From contig CM069452.1 in NCBI GenBank assembly GCA_035610835.1, positions 29,128,143 to 29,192,142 on the forward strand: DNA of 64,000 nt, written 5' to 3'. The notes under the pieces were generated by a model that was not told the DNA's origin, ran no database searches, and saw nothing but the letters and a program-made list of their open reading frames with translations. Every line of letters starts with the position of its first letter. Position 1 is the stretch's first letter. Shown here one piece after another: positions 1 through 12,115 of this stretch. The stretch is from Ophiura sarsii. Its lineage: Eukaryota > Echinodermata > Ophiuroidea > Amphilepidida > Ophiuridae. The position numbers and the translations under genes are program-made.

Positions 1-1728
1 GGAAAGCCCTGGATTTCCCGACAATGCTAAGATATACCTCTGTTTATTAGAGATCACTATTATATTTGGCATACTGTTTCATCATTATTCTAGAGCTGTC
101 TAGGTAGATACATATTATACGACTTACCATGTTGTACACACCAGCCACATGTGTAACAATGTTGGATTGTACTTTAAATTTGTACCCAAGATGAAACGTT
201 GTTATTATGGTACGATTTTATTCAGAATGATGATCTCTCAATGACTTATATTACATATGCATTTGGGAATTAGTCAAATCAACCCCGGCGTCACATTGCC
301 TACAGCTATATACCGCCAGTATAGTATAGTAACTCGACATACTAGTGTTTGATCTCATTAAAAGTCCCATTAAATGGACGGAAGTATTCAGTTTCATCTC
401 AGGGAAATAGGCATTTGTACATACATCACTGTTTCCAATCTTCATCCTCATCGTCATCGTCATCAAGCATTAATGGCTGCAGAAAGTCAAATACAATGCA
501 CAATTAAAGTTAAATGAGGGGATACTTTCGTCAAGGGAGTGTCGACTTAGTATAGGATTAAGCTTGCTATTAAAGTATGGCGTTATGTGATAGCTCAAAA
601 GTGATCGCTTTCGATATCGGATGCGGGTCAAGTAAATTTACTCTCATTTGTCTTCTAAATTACACATTTCGTGCAAATATAAATGTATTTGACAAGCACT
701 AAATACGAATGAATTGAAACGTGAATGAATTTCAATATACCATTAATTACGTTGAACATCATTGTTCATCATTCTTCGGTCGTGACCAAATTCGTCTCAC
801 TTATTACGTTAACGTGTCAACATCAGATTAGTATTTACACATGTGCCTTATTTTGTATAAATTGTGATCTATGTACTTATTCTATATAATTTGAAGTACA
901 ATCAGAAATAAAGAAGTCATGTAAATAGGGACTCCTAGAAGGTTTCAATACGCTTTGCGCCTTTTGGTGTGAGTTCATGATCAGTCATCCCAAGGGGAAG
1001 TTACGGAATAGACGGATGTTTCACTGTAATGCTAGTACCAATGTGGCAGGATATATTATAGTTCCCTGTAGTCATTGTCCGTAGATTCTAAGTCCTAGGA
1101 TTATTATTCCGGGTGGTGCGCACAACTAGGAGGGAGCTATAGTCTACCGGAGTATTTTCTAGAAATATAAGTCCTCCAAGTAGGGATATCAGTCTGAGGT
1201 GGACTATCATTCCTTGGAATTATTGTCCAGTCCGAGGTGAACCATTTACAGATATTGTTAATTTCAGATTTCAAATTAGATTTCCATCAATAATGAAAAT
1301 GTTACCAATAATTAGTATCAGACACACGATTTAGTTTGCAGCCATCAGACTGAAGGGAAAATATTGTTTTAAAAATATTAGTTCGGCGAGTTAAGGGACC
1401 ATTGAAAGTGTTCCTTAACTATTATCGTATTCAAAGTCTTAAATGAGATTTGAAAATGAGACATTTTAATTGAATTACATTAACATAAACTCGTTAATTT
1501 CTTTGAAAATAAATACGTTTATATTGTAATTTGAAATAATATTTGGACAGTTTAAACTCTACTTGGAATCATTGACATTTTCTGTTTGAGTTAAAACAAA
1601 AGTATGACGAAAACCATGGAAAAATAAACATAAGGGGTAGATTTTGTCGGTTAAGTAGGGAAAAATGTTTTCTGAGATATGAATGTCTTTCCTTTTTCTG
1701 CTCGTTGTTGCATTTAACGCTTCGGTCA
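1..1728. other. Unique AT-rich DNA, nothing recognised
   Basis: No convincing coding frame, RNA gene or terminal-repeat structure is visible. Open frames here are short and show no domain. It may be intronic or intergenic. Confidence 0.5.
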
Positions 1729-3214
1729 TTATTGCACAATATGCAAGATAGCATTGAAAGCATTCACCGCCTTTCGACGTTCCTCCTCCGGTATCCAATT
1801 CTCCATCCTATTCCGACGCTCCTCGTCCTCTCTCATCCTTCTCTCTCTTCCTATTTCTCGCCTCTCCACCGCCGCTCTCATAGCAAGCCACCCACCTCTC
1901 ATTCCTCTCCTGTAGTATCGGACACTCTCTTTTCCAATGCCCCGCCTCCTTACAGTACCAGCAACCGTTAACTTCCAGTTGCTGCACATTGTCCTGTTGA
2001 AAACTCGTACAACCACCCAGTCGGCGATAACTCGGCGAATAACCAGTATTGCCCCACCCCCCCCCCCCCCCAACCTGGTCACTGCTCATCTGCGCCGTCG
2101 ATCCGCGCTTCACCACCGGTGACCATATAGCCACTCCTCTAGCATCACCTCTACCACCTTCTCCACCGACAACAACGGGACTTCTAACTCCAGTTGTCGG
2201 CTCCATACACCCCATGACAACATTCATTTTATCCACCACTTGCCCAAGCAACGCAATACTTTTCATCTCCCACTGCCACAGTCAACCTTGTGCTCACCTC
2301 TTCGCATAGCCGTTCATACTTCTGTTTCTGCTAACTCTCTGTATCTACTACTAGTTGAAACTTTTGTTCAACTTCTACCTGCTTCTTCTCATATTTACGC
2401 TTCTTCGATGTCAATTCCTCATACATCTTCTCCCCCTCCTTTACGACGTTCTCACGATCGGACAAGTTCCTTTTTTTACCAATATGTTCCTGGTTGCTCG
2501 AATCATCCACCCCTCGTCGTATCTTCTCTTCTTTACTCCCCACCAAACTCACCCGTTGTTCCCAATCAAGCTCAAGTTCTCTGACCGCCAATTCTCTCCG
2601 TTCCAATCCCTCTCTCAATTGCTGCAATTCTACCTTCAGTGATTTTTCTGCATCTTCCTGTCGTTTCAAATCCTTCTCTCATTGTTTCACCTCATCCTTC
2701 CTTCGCCTCAACTCTTTATGACCATCCACAAGCTCGTCACTATATTCCCTCAACTCCTTTCCCCAAGACTTAATAAAATCACGCCACCACTTAAATCGCC
2801 TTTCATGATTGACTAGCAACCATCCGTTCATCTTGGTTTTCATTTCCATGTTGGTGTCCAACATCTCACATAACGACTCAAAACTCAGCTCTTTCCCCTT
2901 CAAAGATCCTGCCTTCTGAGTGTTTGTCTTCTTCCCCTCTTCATCTTCACCCCCGTTACCCTACTCCGAGACTGCGGTTCGTGATCCTACACCAGAATCA
3001 TCGCTGCGATTACTATCCACGTCATCCGCATACCAGCGATTGTAACCACCCCATCCATATCCACCATCACTGTCAGCCTCCTCAAAGCTGCCCCTCTTTA
3101 TCACTACCTCTACCGTTCGCGTGCGACCACCACATCATCACCGTAATCCCATCGACTCACCCGCATACCCGGCCTACTACCGTCCATCCCCTGTCTCGTA
3201 TACTCCCCTGTCAT
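1729..3214 (-). pseudogene. Broken retroelement gag-like remnant with CCHC zinc knuckle
   Basis: Read on the minus strand, this GC-richer stretch carries a run of frames that together look like a nucleic-acid-binding structural (gag) protein. The order is an acidic, glycine- and serine-rich start (about 3190-2960), a lysine/glutamate-rich segment (2903-2679), a strongly charged heptad-like coiled coil (2669-2333), a glycine-rich linker, and one zinc knuckle of the form C-x2-C-x4-H-x4-C at 1963-1922 (core CWYCKEAGHWKREC). The knuckle and its position after a coiled coil are typical of LTR-retrotransposon gag proteins; assignment to a superfamily is not possible. The frame is interrupted by in-frame stops near 2961, 2679 and 2331 and by a frameshift near 2266. 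No protease, reverse transcriptase or LTR is recognisable beside it. It is therefore a dead fragment. A cellular CCHC protein gene with introns is a less likely alternative. Confidence 0.6.
1922..1963 (-). other. CCHC zinc-knuckle coding motif
   Basis: C-x2-C-x4-H-x4-C spacing is exact and all four metal ligands are present. It lies about 100 codons into a 152-codon open frame (2266-1808) inside the gag-like remnant. Confidence 0.8.
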
Positions 3215-3232
3215 AATCGGTTTACTACACTG

Positions 3233-3608
3233 AAAACCTAAACTGGTTAGCCTGACTAACTTAAAGCTAGTCCGGATGGTGCCCATCTTATCTATAGCTT
3301 TAGCCTAGTTCAGCATCGCTGGACTAACTGTACGTTAGCTTGCTTGATGTTAGTCCTTCCTAAGCTGGAGTAGTTTAGACTATTCGCTCGACTAGCTTTA
3401 AGTTAGTCCAGATGGTGCCTATCTAGATCTTGACTAGCTTTAGCCTAGTCCAGCATTGCTGGCTTGCTTTACGTTTAGTCGCTCGACTCGACAAAACTTG
3501 AAGTTAGTCCGTCCTAAGCTGGACTAGTTTAGGCTGCTCGCTCGACTAGCTTTAAGTCTAGCTTTACGTAAGTTTTTTTTAAAATTTTTACGTAAGTCGC
3601 TTGACTAG
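3233..3608. repeat. Family B repeat (CTAGCTTTAAGTTAGTC-type), copy 1
   Basis: Dense run of variants of CTAGCTTTAAGTTAGTCCAG in both orientations, interspersed with AGATGGTGCC and CAGCATTGCTGG. The start (AAAACCTAAAC followed by GCCTGACTAACTTAAAGC) is shared with the copy at 16564. It is non-coding. It probably belongs to a repeat-rich non-autonomous element. Confidence 0.75.
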
Positions 3609-3989
3609 CTTTTATTCTTTGACCATTACCTCGTAGCAATGGTTGTATGTAATGTTAGCAGAATATAATATAACAGAGGTGTTTTTCCGATAAATGCAAT
3701 TTTGCGATGGACAGAGAATATTAATCTATGAATCGGAGTGAATAATTAATTTATTCTTGTTTACATTTCATCACTCGGTGAATGAGTGACATGAGAATTG
3801 GATAAATCACTTTCTATAGAGTAATTTCACTCCTGTGTTAGTGTATTTTTTGTTCTCACTCTTTTACATTTAGAGAGTATAGTCAGCATGAAGAAGATTT
3901 AAACAATTGAGTGGGGTTAGTGATAAGTCCACCTGTATTATATAAAAATTAAAGCTGATATAAAGAACATTAAATTGCATCTCAGTGCC
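3609..3989. other. Unique spacer between two family B blocks
   Basis: AT-rich sequence without recognisable features; family B words resume at about 3990. It may be the interior of one larger element or an insertion. Confidence 0.4.
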
Positions 3990-4138
3990 TTGACTACGTT
4001 AAGCTAGTCCAGCAATGCGACAAGCCTTATCTAGTCCAGCCTGACTAGCTTGATTTGTTCTGCTGGACTAGCTTATATTAGTCAAGCTGGAGCATTGCTG
4101 GACTAGCTTTACGTTAGTCGCCCGACGTGAGTCCGTCC
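3990..4138. repeat. Family B repeat, second block
   Basis: Same words as the block at 3233 (GCTAGTCCAGCAATGC, GACTAGCTTTACGTTAGTCG). It ends directly against a family A repeat. Confidence 0.7.
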
Positions 4139-4372
4139 TTGGTCCTTTCTTCTCGTGCTGTGTATTGGAAATGAGACTTTTGAAAATAGGATTTATTTCT
4201 TTAAATGGTGCTAATCATGGTTTATCTTTGTTGTTAGGGGGCAAATTTGGTATCAAATTATGCCTAAAAGATTCATCTAAATGCCTATTTAGCCTGTTTG
4301 GTCAAGAAAAAAATTGAATGTTACTCAAAATGACATAAACAATGGTATACTTTCTTTTGTTGAACCCTTTAG
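4139..4372 (+). repeat. Family A interspersed repeat (about 235 bp)
   Basis: Begins TTGGTCCTTTCTTCTCGTGC and ends CTTTCTTTTGTTGAACCC followed by TTTA. Core words GGTGCTAATCATGGTTTATC and TTAGCCTGTTTGGTCA recur at 9505, 15435 (minus), 15819, 16793 (minus), 22345 and 24605. No terminal inverted repeat and no clear A/B box were seen, so the class is undecided (short MITE or SINE-like). Confidence 0.8.
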
Positions 4373-5115
4373 TATAGAGGTGTTCGAAGTATAATCACTC
4401 CACAGTCATAGCTGGTAAATTAACGTTCTGTCCAGAGTTTCTCTAAATCAGCCTTTTTATATTTGTGTTACTTAACATTCTGGTAGATTCCACCATGTTC
4501 CAGAATTAAGTAAAAGTTAGAGATGTCATGCCACTACTATCAAATGTGGATGTCCCCATTGCTCCAATGCACTGGGCTATGTAGCCTATTGAATAACCAC
4601 AACATCACTACACACAGTGACCTTGGAGATTGGCAACTTGCCAAGTTTCAATGCACTGAGCAACTGCGATCGAAATTAAGTCGCTTGAACACGTTTGTTG
4701 TGAATAGAGGTATGGATGTCTTATATTTTTAAAATCAATAAGTGGTTTTAGCGGTATGTCTAGAGGGTCAAGTGAGAGCCATACATTGCATAGCAACAGT
4801 TTCTTATAGTCAAAGCTTCAATCCATATTTTTCTGCCGAACAAAAATCTGTAATTTCATTATTTTTAATCGTTGTGACTTGACTGAATTAAAGGAAAATA
4901 TTTCACACTTTCACAAGTATGCGCACTCTGAGAGAACTTGCTTTAGAGCTTATGAGACACACTTACATGGCTAGGGGATTCATTAAGAAAAACAAGGTTC
5001 TTTTATTTCCAACAGGACTTTATCATTTACGATCGTAATCGGGGTTTTATCGGATTGCAACACTTTCGTGGCTTTGATAGAGGCTTTCCTTTAAGTCTTC
5101 ATTATAGTCAGGATT
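4373..5115. other. No feature recognised
   Basis: Only short chance frames (for example 4523-4732) on both strands; no repeat partner noticed. Confidence 0.4.
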
Positions 5116-5235
5116 ATTAAAGTACAATAGCTTGAAACTTGAAGGAAGGCATGGAAAAGTCAAATCTTTACAGTTATTAAAGTACAATAACTTGAAACTT
5201 GAAGAAAGGCATGGAAATGTCAAATCCTTACAGTT
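5116..5235. repeat. Two-copy 60-bp tandem repeat
   Basis: Units 5116-5175 and 5176-5235 both start ATTAAAGTACAATA and differ at only a handful of positions, indicating a recent local duplication. Confidence 0.85.
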
Positions 5236-5448
5236 AGAGGAAGGAAGCTAGTCAATAGAGATTTAAGTGAAATTCTCGAGTATTTCTTGTTCGCTGGGGT
5301 TTCACTTACATTTAAAATGTCAACACATTTGTGTCTAAAGTGACGCATTTTGAGGCAATTATTTGCATTTTGACAAACACCCCTCCTCTTAGGCCATTTT
5401 TAACCCTCGTCTACCCAGGCTATATTTGTCACACAACTTACCAAGGGG

Positions 5449-5640
5449 TTGTTGAGGGGGTGGGGGGGGGGGGGGGGGTGGGGGGGGGGGGGGGTGGGGG
5501 GGGGGGGTGGGGGGGGGGGTGGGGGGGTGGGGGGTTGGAGTGGGTGCTGTATGGTTGCCTTACCAAGGGGATGGGGTGGAGTGGGTGCTGTGGGGCTGCC
5601 TTACCAAGGGGGTGGGGTGGAGTGGGTGCTGTGGGGTTGC
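5449..5640. repeat. G-rich tract and TGGGGTGGAGTGGGTGCTGT minisatellite
   Basis: A nearly pure G/T tract (5456-5540) is followed by three tandem units built on GGAGTGGGTGCTGT and TTACCAAGGGG. The plus strand could form G-quadruplexes. The glycine-rich frames across it are translated repeat, not genes. Confidence 0.8.
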
Positions 5641-5877
5641 CATTGTGTTTGGTAGCTATCCTATTTTCATTTAAAGCAACAGCATTCCCTTTAATAATGA
5701 CGTCACTATAAGCAAATAAAACGTCCGGGTTGTAATAACCCTCACCATATCACAACTTTTACAGGTCACCATACCCCTGGTAGGTGGGAGGTGAACAAAC
5801 CGCTGTCAAACATAAGGCCTGAAAAAATGGTTTGATTGGCCTAACATGACAAAAAAAAAGGGCAGGTCTGTCAACCT

Positions 5878-6079
5878 GTGATTTGACATATCGCCGGTAA
5901 TAAATCATCTAAGTTTGTCAACCGCTGACTATGTGGTCTACTTTCAGGATTAGGAAGGTTAAAAAAATTGCTCTCGGGCCTCGGGTATCATTATGTCCTT
6001 TGCAGTCTTGAAAGTGGACCACATAGTGTGCAAGGGACTTGTTCTTAGATGATTTATTACCGGTGAAATGTCAAATTAC
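5878..6079. mobile_element. Imperfect hairpin, probable MITE
   Basis: The left arm contains GCCGGTAATAAATCATCTAA and the right arm its reverse complement TTAGATGATTTATTACCGG. A further pair is ATGTGGTC-ACTTTCA against TGAAAGT-GACCACAT. The two arms make up most of the roughly 200 bp. It has no coding capacity, and the target duplication is not clear. Confidence 0.65.
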
Positions 6080-7679
6080 GGGTCCAAAAGTATTAAGGAG
6101 TAGGAAGATCATTATTTTGTTCAGCAATGTCAAAAGTAAGTTTGGCACGATATATCGGCTTAGGCGGCACTGCGAAACCAGTACGTAAGGCTCATACGTA
6201 TATTTCCTGTGGTGTAGGTCAATTTTCATTGGTGCTTGTCAATCGTAAAAATAAATCTTACGCAAATAAGGTTACTTACACGTATGAACCATACGGACGG
6301 GTTTTGTAATATATAGTATTTGATATACACCTTTAAAAACAGACAACGGACAAGTCGCGGTTGTGCATTTATATCCCATTTGCTGCCGGGATGTCAAGTC
6401 AGGCGGGGATAAGAACAGAGTACGACAGTTTATTTCATTGCGATACAGAGATGAATCGCAAATTCGGCTTACAATTATATTTTTATATAGGTAAACTACC
6501 GTCTATCGTTATGTGTGACAGCGCCAGCAAATCAAAGGAAATAACGGCTTATGCCCAGTTTAAGAGAAAATGGGTTACCGTTCTGAAATCGAAGAGGATT
6601 CATGTATAATGCATTATTCTATGAAAACAAGTATTAACGAGTACAGACGACTTGAGAATATCTATCGCAAAGGCAATTTATAGCCGTGCTTATGCTGGAA
6701 TCAACCTAAACAAACACACCTTGTAAGGGAATTTCCCGTGCTTATTTACATTAAAAGGAGATTTCTCCTGATACATCTAGAAGGATTGTGTATGCATTTT
6801 CGTATAAATTGAGTATTTGTGTGCCTATATACAATTTGAGACCAAGTTATGTAACCACAACCATGGTAAGGAACGTAAGAATTAAGGGCTGTATACACAT
6901 GCGTACACCCCCACGCTCTTATCGTTGGCCGATTCTGCCATAACGTATATCAATACACGTCTAAATACAAATACTCAATTTTTATGTTTTTTACAATTTC
7001 AAAATACTCAAGAAATTTAATGTGTATCGTACATGCATTATTGTTTTTGTGATGAGCAATGGATAATAAGATCTACGAGAGTAGCTCCTCCTTCATTTTA
7101 CCTTTGATAGTTGATAGGCTGTCTCGAATGTAAAATGAGTTTGCCCTATCCTGTTTTTTTCCATTACTTGGGTTACCTTCATTACATTCCTATACTGTTG
7201 TACAGTGAGGGGTTCACTGGAATCTTTCTCTGTATTGTTCACCAAACAAGGTCGACAGAAAGTCACGAATTTACTCGATTAACAGTTCTCCATATATCTG
7301 ACTGGCGTATGTTGATTACTTTGGGAGACTGTGGTAACAAGTCTTACGTACAAGTTACTTATACTCATGAGCCATTTACGTATTAGTTTTGCAGTGAGGC
7401 CTAAGGTGAGAAGCCCGCGGTACGGTACGGTTTTTGACCAAAATATGTTTATGTAAATGGTTATCAACTCTATTCTCGCCATATGTTTTTGAGTTGTAGA
7501 TAATGCTCAGTGGGGTAGTTAAAAATGTTATTGTAAGGAGAGAACGTCAACTACTTTATCGTCGACAATTTAGTGAAATAAGCGTTTAATTATAAACCGA
7601 TCATCACTCTAACATCCGTTCGATTCGATTGAAAGAGCGTAATTTGTAAAGCTGGAACATCCCTGAGTTTAAGATAAGA
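6080..7679. other. Mostly unique DNA with short open frames
   Basis: Small open frames end with similar words (NKSYANKVTYTYEP at 6310 and NKSYVQVTYTHEP at 7386). This suggests two diverged copies of one repeat rather than genes. Nothing else is recognised. Confidence 0.35.
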
Positions 7680-7965
7680 TACTAGTAATGGGGATGGAAT
7701 GTTAAACATTGACATTTACTCTGTTAGTTCACATTATAGACTCATTCTCTACACTAACCGGAAAATGTCATGTATTATTGTATGGTCCTCTATGCGACAA
7801 CCTTTTCCGAGGTTAAATAGGTACTTATGGTTACTGACCATGAATCGGATTGGAGTGTCCTATTAAGAGGGCTCTTTTTCACCTCAAGATGACATAGACC
7901 TACTTCGATGTAATACTATGTGTCATCCAAAGTGACAACCAAATTTACTTAATTACATGCTGTAT
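7680..7965. repeat. Diverged repeat paired with 14870-15140
   Basis: Shared order of words: ACCGGAAAATG against ACAGGAAAATGG, ATTATTGTATGGTCC against TTATTGCGTATGCCC, GGTTACTGA and AGTGACAACCAAATTTACTTAAT. The matching locus is split from its left flank by the foldback element at 10403. Confidence 0.6.
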
Positions 7966-7997
7966 AACGTCATCTTTGGTGGTCTGTTGCTATTTTA

Positions 7998-8678
7998 CAG
8001 CGTGTCCCAAAAAACTGTGTTCAAAAGTTTGCGAGCTTATAACGAAATAAGTAGGAATCATGGATAGTTTATATTTAAGGATATCAAACAAAATATACCT
8101 GACCTTAATTGGGTAAATTCGGGGACCAATCCAATGTAAACTTTTTAAAATACAAAGATTTGAATAGAGTGTGATCAGAACCCATTTGTCCCGATTTAAG
8201 GAATAAAACCATCCATGCGTTGCATGAAACTGTGCGCTATGTGCAGTATTCCCGGTATGGGTTTATTCTCCGAAAGAACTTAACAATATCTAATAAACTC
8301 GGACTATAACAAAGAACATTTTTTAATGTTTACGTAAATAATGAACTTGTATAATTTATTGCAATATGACCAAGATAATTTTGTTCACTGCCCAAGTCTT
8401 TGTGAAGAATTAATGCAAAGGCAAAACTTGGATGAAGTCACAACAATACGCAATTGCAACACATCGGGTGTTCCTTGAAAAGTGGGACAAATGGGTTTTG
8501 ACCACGCTCTATTAAAATCTTTGTATTTCAACAAGTTTATATTGGACTAATTACAGAGTTTAACCAATTAAGGTCAAGTATATTTTGTTTAATATCTCTA
8601 AATATAAACTATCCATGTTTCTTACTTTTTTAGTTATAAGTTCGCAAAATTTTGAACCCAGATTTTTTGGACACGCTG
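7998..8678. mobile_element. Palindromic Tc1/mariner-like MITE with TA target
   Basis: Ends CAGCGTGTCC and GGACACGCTG flanked by TA on both sides (7996-7997 and 8679-8680). The whole 681 bp is an inverted repeat: AACTATCCATG/CATGGATAGTTT, ACAAATGGGTT/AACCCATTTGT and CCAATATAAAC-type words pair across the centre near 8340. CAGNGTGTCC-type termini and TA duplication are typical of Tc1/mariner relatives. There is no transposase. Confidence 0.85.
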
Positions 8679-8794
8679 TATAACACGCCGGGTCAGAAAC
8701 CTTGAAGTATTGTGATGTGTGTAATGGTCTTTGTTCACGGTATTAGCATTTTGTTATGATGGCCATGTGTTTTGAACACACCACCCAAAAAAAG

Positions 8795-8960
8795 AGTATT
8801 TTTGAATTCCTCTATTTGAGAGCTTTTCAAAAATGTATAATTTTGCTATCATCGGTTGAATACTTTTTGTTGTTGTTATAGTCATGTATGTAAAACCGAC
8901 GAATTAGGACAAGTTCACTGTGTAGTGAATAGAGAGAAAGCCAAGGACAATGCAATCGAT
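8795..8960 (+). repeat. Diverged repeat paired with 33885-34050
   Basis: Both copies contain TTCAAAAATGTATA or CCAAAAATGTATAC, then TTTTGC-ATCAT, GGTT-AATACTTTTT, GTTATAGTCA, and ACTGTGTAG-GAATAG in the same order. Non-coding. Confidence 0.6.
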
Positions 8961-9504
8961 TCATGATTACAATTGCTACATGTGGCTTAGTGGGTGGAAC
9001 GACGGTACGACGTGCCTAAAAATGAATGAGTAGTATATCAACGATTCATGCCCTCAGATAACATCACCTAGTTACCTCTTTTCTAAAATATTATTTCGTC
9101 ATTTGTTGACGAAAATTAGTCAAACGGATAAATAAAAATTGTAATGCAGGAAACTTGTCATGCTACGATTCTGTTACTGTGGCCAACGAATCTAACAAGA
9201 TACGAATCATTGGAATTGCAATGCAAAACTAATTCGATTGATTTGACAACCCATACCATCGCTTACTTGACAAATAAATATCATCAGTAAGACTAAAAGT
9301 GCCGACGTATTGCTTGCATTAAAAAATTGCATGACAACTTAATTTGAGCAGTACGAATTAAAATGCAATAAACGATGTAAGTTTGCAATACAACCACGGT
9401 TTGCGGGGTTTCCTGATTATTGTAATTTTTCTTGTGGTATGTAAAATAAAGTGCATATAAAAAAGATGAATCATTCAGGGCGCCTGGCCGAGATGATTTA
9501 TGTT
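8961..9504. other. No feature recognised
   Basis: Unique AT-rich sequence with no repeat partner, domain or RNA gene seen. Confidence 0.4.
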
Positions 9505-9716
9505 ACATTTGAAATGTGACTTTTGAAAAGTGACTAATTTTCTTTAAATGGCGCTAATCATGGTTTATCTTTATTGTTAGGTGTTATGTTTGGTATCAAA
9601 GTGTGACTAAAAGATTCATTCAAATGTCTATCTAGCCTGTTTGGTAAAAAAAAAATCAAAAGTTACTTTAATTGACCTAAACAAAGTGTACGACTTTCTT
9701 CTGTTGAGCACTTTAT
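9505..9716 (+). repeat. Family A repeat, GAGCACTTTA subtype
   Basis: Carries the core GGCGCTAATCATGGTTTATC and AGCCTGTTTGGT but ends TTGAGCACTTTAT. It is a subtype shared with the copies at 16793 and 22345. Confidence 0.75.
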
Positions 9717-9838
9717 GACAAATTAAATATTTGTCTTTCCAACTAAATAATTTGTCATGCAGCATGAAATGACAAATTATAGTTTGTCATGAAAAGGTGT
9801 AAGACAGTCTGCATGACAAATTCGTTTTTGTCAAATGA
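9714..9838. repeat. Cluster of ATGACAAATT words in both orientations
   Basis: Six occurrences of ATGACAAATT or AATTTGTCAT-like words in about 125 bp, able to form small hairpins. It lies directly after a family A repeat. Confidence 0.6.
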
Positions 9839-10397
9839 CTAAGTAATGTTTTCAGTGTATTGTTAGAATTAAAACTATAAAAGTTGTAAAATCATGGCAG
9901 AATACCAGTATACAATTCTTTCGGGGAATTCACAACATATTATTTGACCATCCGCATGTAATTACAAAATTCATAGAATCAATAAAGTGTTTGAATCAGT
10001 CATGTCAGTGCGGGTGATGAGCACATTTGTAATTAATAGAAACGTCTCCTTTATGTTACAATTTACAAATTTCCGCTTTTCGCCATCGGCGAAATCCTAA
10101 TCTCACAATAGAGATACGTATACTCCTTTTGGAGCATATGTTGTATTATGTCTGGTTTTAGTATCGTGCTGGCGTTAAAATACTTGTCAGGTTTCTTGTG
10201 TGTTGTTTGGTAATTTGCCTTTATGCTCACCTGTCTCATGTTACTATTACTTGTTTTTGTATAATTATAAGTTTGATAATAATATTGTAAGGAGAGCACA
10301 CACTAGTTTAGGATTGAAGATTTTGTGAAAAAAGGTCGAATTAATGTCGTGACTAATAATCGCATTCAGTACTCTGAACAGTCGATCTGCAGATGTG
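9839..10397. other. Left flank of foldback element, nothing recognised
   Basis: The 3' part (from TTGTAAGGAGAG near 10285) resembles DNA near 7530, consistent with an ancestral duplication into which the foldback element later inserted. Confidence 0.4.
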
Positions 10398-10402
10398 TAA
10401 TA
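10398..10402. repeat. Left target-site duplication TAATA
   Basis: TAATA precedes the first element base (CTACGGTGGCC) and is repeated at 14735-14739 after the last element base. Confidence 0.75.
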
Positions 10403-10439
10403 CTACGGTGGCCCTGAAGGGTCATGACGAGTTAACCAG

Positions 10440-11232
10440 ATGATGACATGACGAGATAAATGACGAGATAATTGCGAGATAATTTACAGATGACGTGATA
10501 ATTGACGAGATAATTGCGAGATAATTTACAGATGACGTGATAATTGACGAGATGACGAGATAATTTACAGATGACGTGATAGTTGACGAGATAATTGCGA
10601 GATAATTTACAGATGACGTGATAATTGACGAGATAATTGCGAGATAATTTACAGATGACGTGATAATTGACGAGATGACGAGATAATTTACAGATGACGT
10701 GATAGTTGACGAGATAATTGCGAGATAATTTACAGATGACGTCATAATTGACGAGATAATTGCGAGATAATTTACAGATGACGTGATAATTGACGAGATG
10801 ACGAGATAATTTACAGATGACGTGATAGTTGACGAGATAATTGCGAGATAATTAACAGATGACGTGATAACTGCCGAGATAATTGCGAGATAATTTACAG
10901 ATGACGTGATAATTGACGAGATAATTGCGAGATAATTTACAGATGACGTGATAATTGACGAGATGACGAGATAATTTACAGATGACGTGATAGTCGACGA
11001 GATAATTGCGAGAAAATTTACAGATGACGTGATAATTGACTACATAATTGCGAGATAATTTACAGATGACGTGATAATTGACTACATAATTGCGAGATAA
11101 TTTACAGATGACGTGATAATTGTCGAGATGACGAGATAATTTACAGATGACGTGATAATTGACTACATAATTGCGAGATAATTTACAGATGACGTGATAA
11201 TTGACTACATAATTGCGAGATAATTTACAGAT
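10440..11232. repeat. Left-arm tandem array of the foldback element
   Basis: About 20 units of roughly 42 bp containing GACGAGATAATTGCGAG and ATTTACAGATGACGTGATAA, alternating with shorter units in which GACGAGATGACGAG replaces the middle. This gives a higher-order period of about 120 bp. Each unit carries a TGACGTGA/TGACGTCA-like word. Confidence 0.92.
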
Positions 11233-11383
11233 AACAGTTTTGCCAATACCACGATTTCGTCGCCCAATTGGGCTACTTTTGATTTTGACTAGTGTGCCGC
11301 GTGTTGAAAAGCTGTGGTGTGGTTTGCTAAAAATTGGGCTACCTTCAACTCGGAGTTATTTCGGGCGGTTCCTAACAGAGTAA

Positions 11384-12115
11384 ATTGCTTCCTTCATTCG
11401 ATGCCAAGTCTATCAGAATAAGTTGCTATCTATGCTATCTTCAGTAGATAGCAAGTAATCACAGTGAGTTGCTTTATTCAGTCTATCAGAGTAAGCTGCT
11501 ATCTCAGTAGACACCAAGTATATCAGAGTAAGTTGCTATCTTCAGTACATTAAATAGCAAGTCTATCAGATTAAGTTGCTATCTTCAGTAGATAGCAAGT
11601 TTATCAGAGTAAATTGCTTTCTTCAGTAGATAGCAAGTGTATCAGAGTAAATTGCTATCTTCAGTAGATAGCAAATATTATATATCAGAATAAGTTGCTA
11701 TCTATGCTATCTTCAGTAGATAGCAAGTATATCAGAGTAAGTTGCTATCTTCAGTAGATAGCAAATATATCAGAGTAAATTGTTATCTTCAGTGATAGCA
11801 ACTTACTCTGATAGACTTGCTATCACTGAAGATAGCAATTTACTCTGATAGATTTGCAATCAACTGAAGATAGCAACTTACTATAGACTTGGTGTCTACT
11901 GAAGATAGCAACTTACTCTGATAGACGTGCTATCACTAAAGATAGCAACTTACTCTGATAGATTTGCTATCTACTGAAGATAGCAACTTACTCTAATAGA
12001 CTTGGTGTCTACTGAAGATAGCAACTTACTCTGATAGACTTGCTATCACTGAAAATAGCAATTTACTTTGATAGATTTGCTATCTACTGAAGATAGCAAC
12101 TTACTCTATTATATA
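11384..12115. repeat. Inner palindromic tandem array of the foldback element
   Basis: Left half repeats TCAGAGTAAGTTGCTATC and TTCAGTAGATAGCAAG about nine times. The right half (from about 11795) repeats the reverse complement. The symmetry centre is near 11793, so the array itself can fold back, independently of the outer arms. Confidence 0.9.

Noticed and set aside
1705..3241. Plus-strand frames rich in Pro, Ser and His opposite the gag remnant
   Set aside because: Shadows of the minus-strand charged coiled-coil and glycine-rich frame.
5331..5711. Glycine-rich 126-codon frame
   Set aside because: Translated G-rich minisatellite.
10422..10745. 107-codon frame of repeated TSSVNYLAI words
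   Set aside because: Translated foldback tandem array; no independent coding signal.
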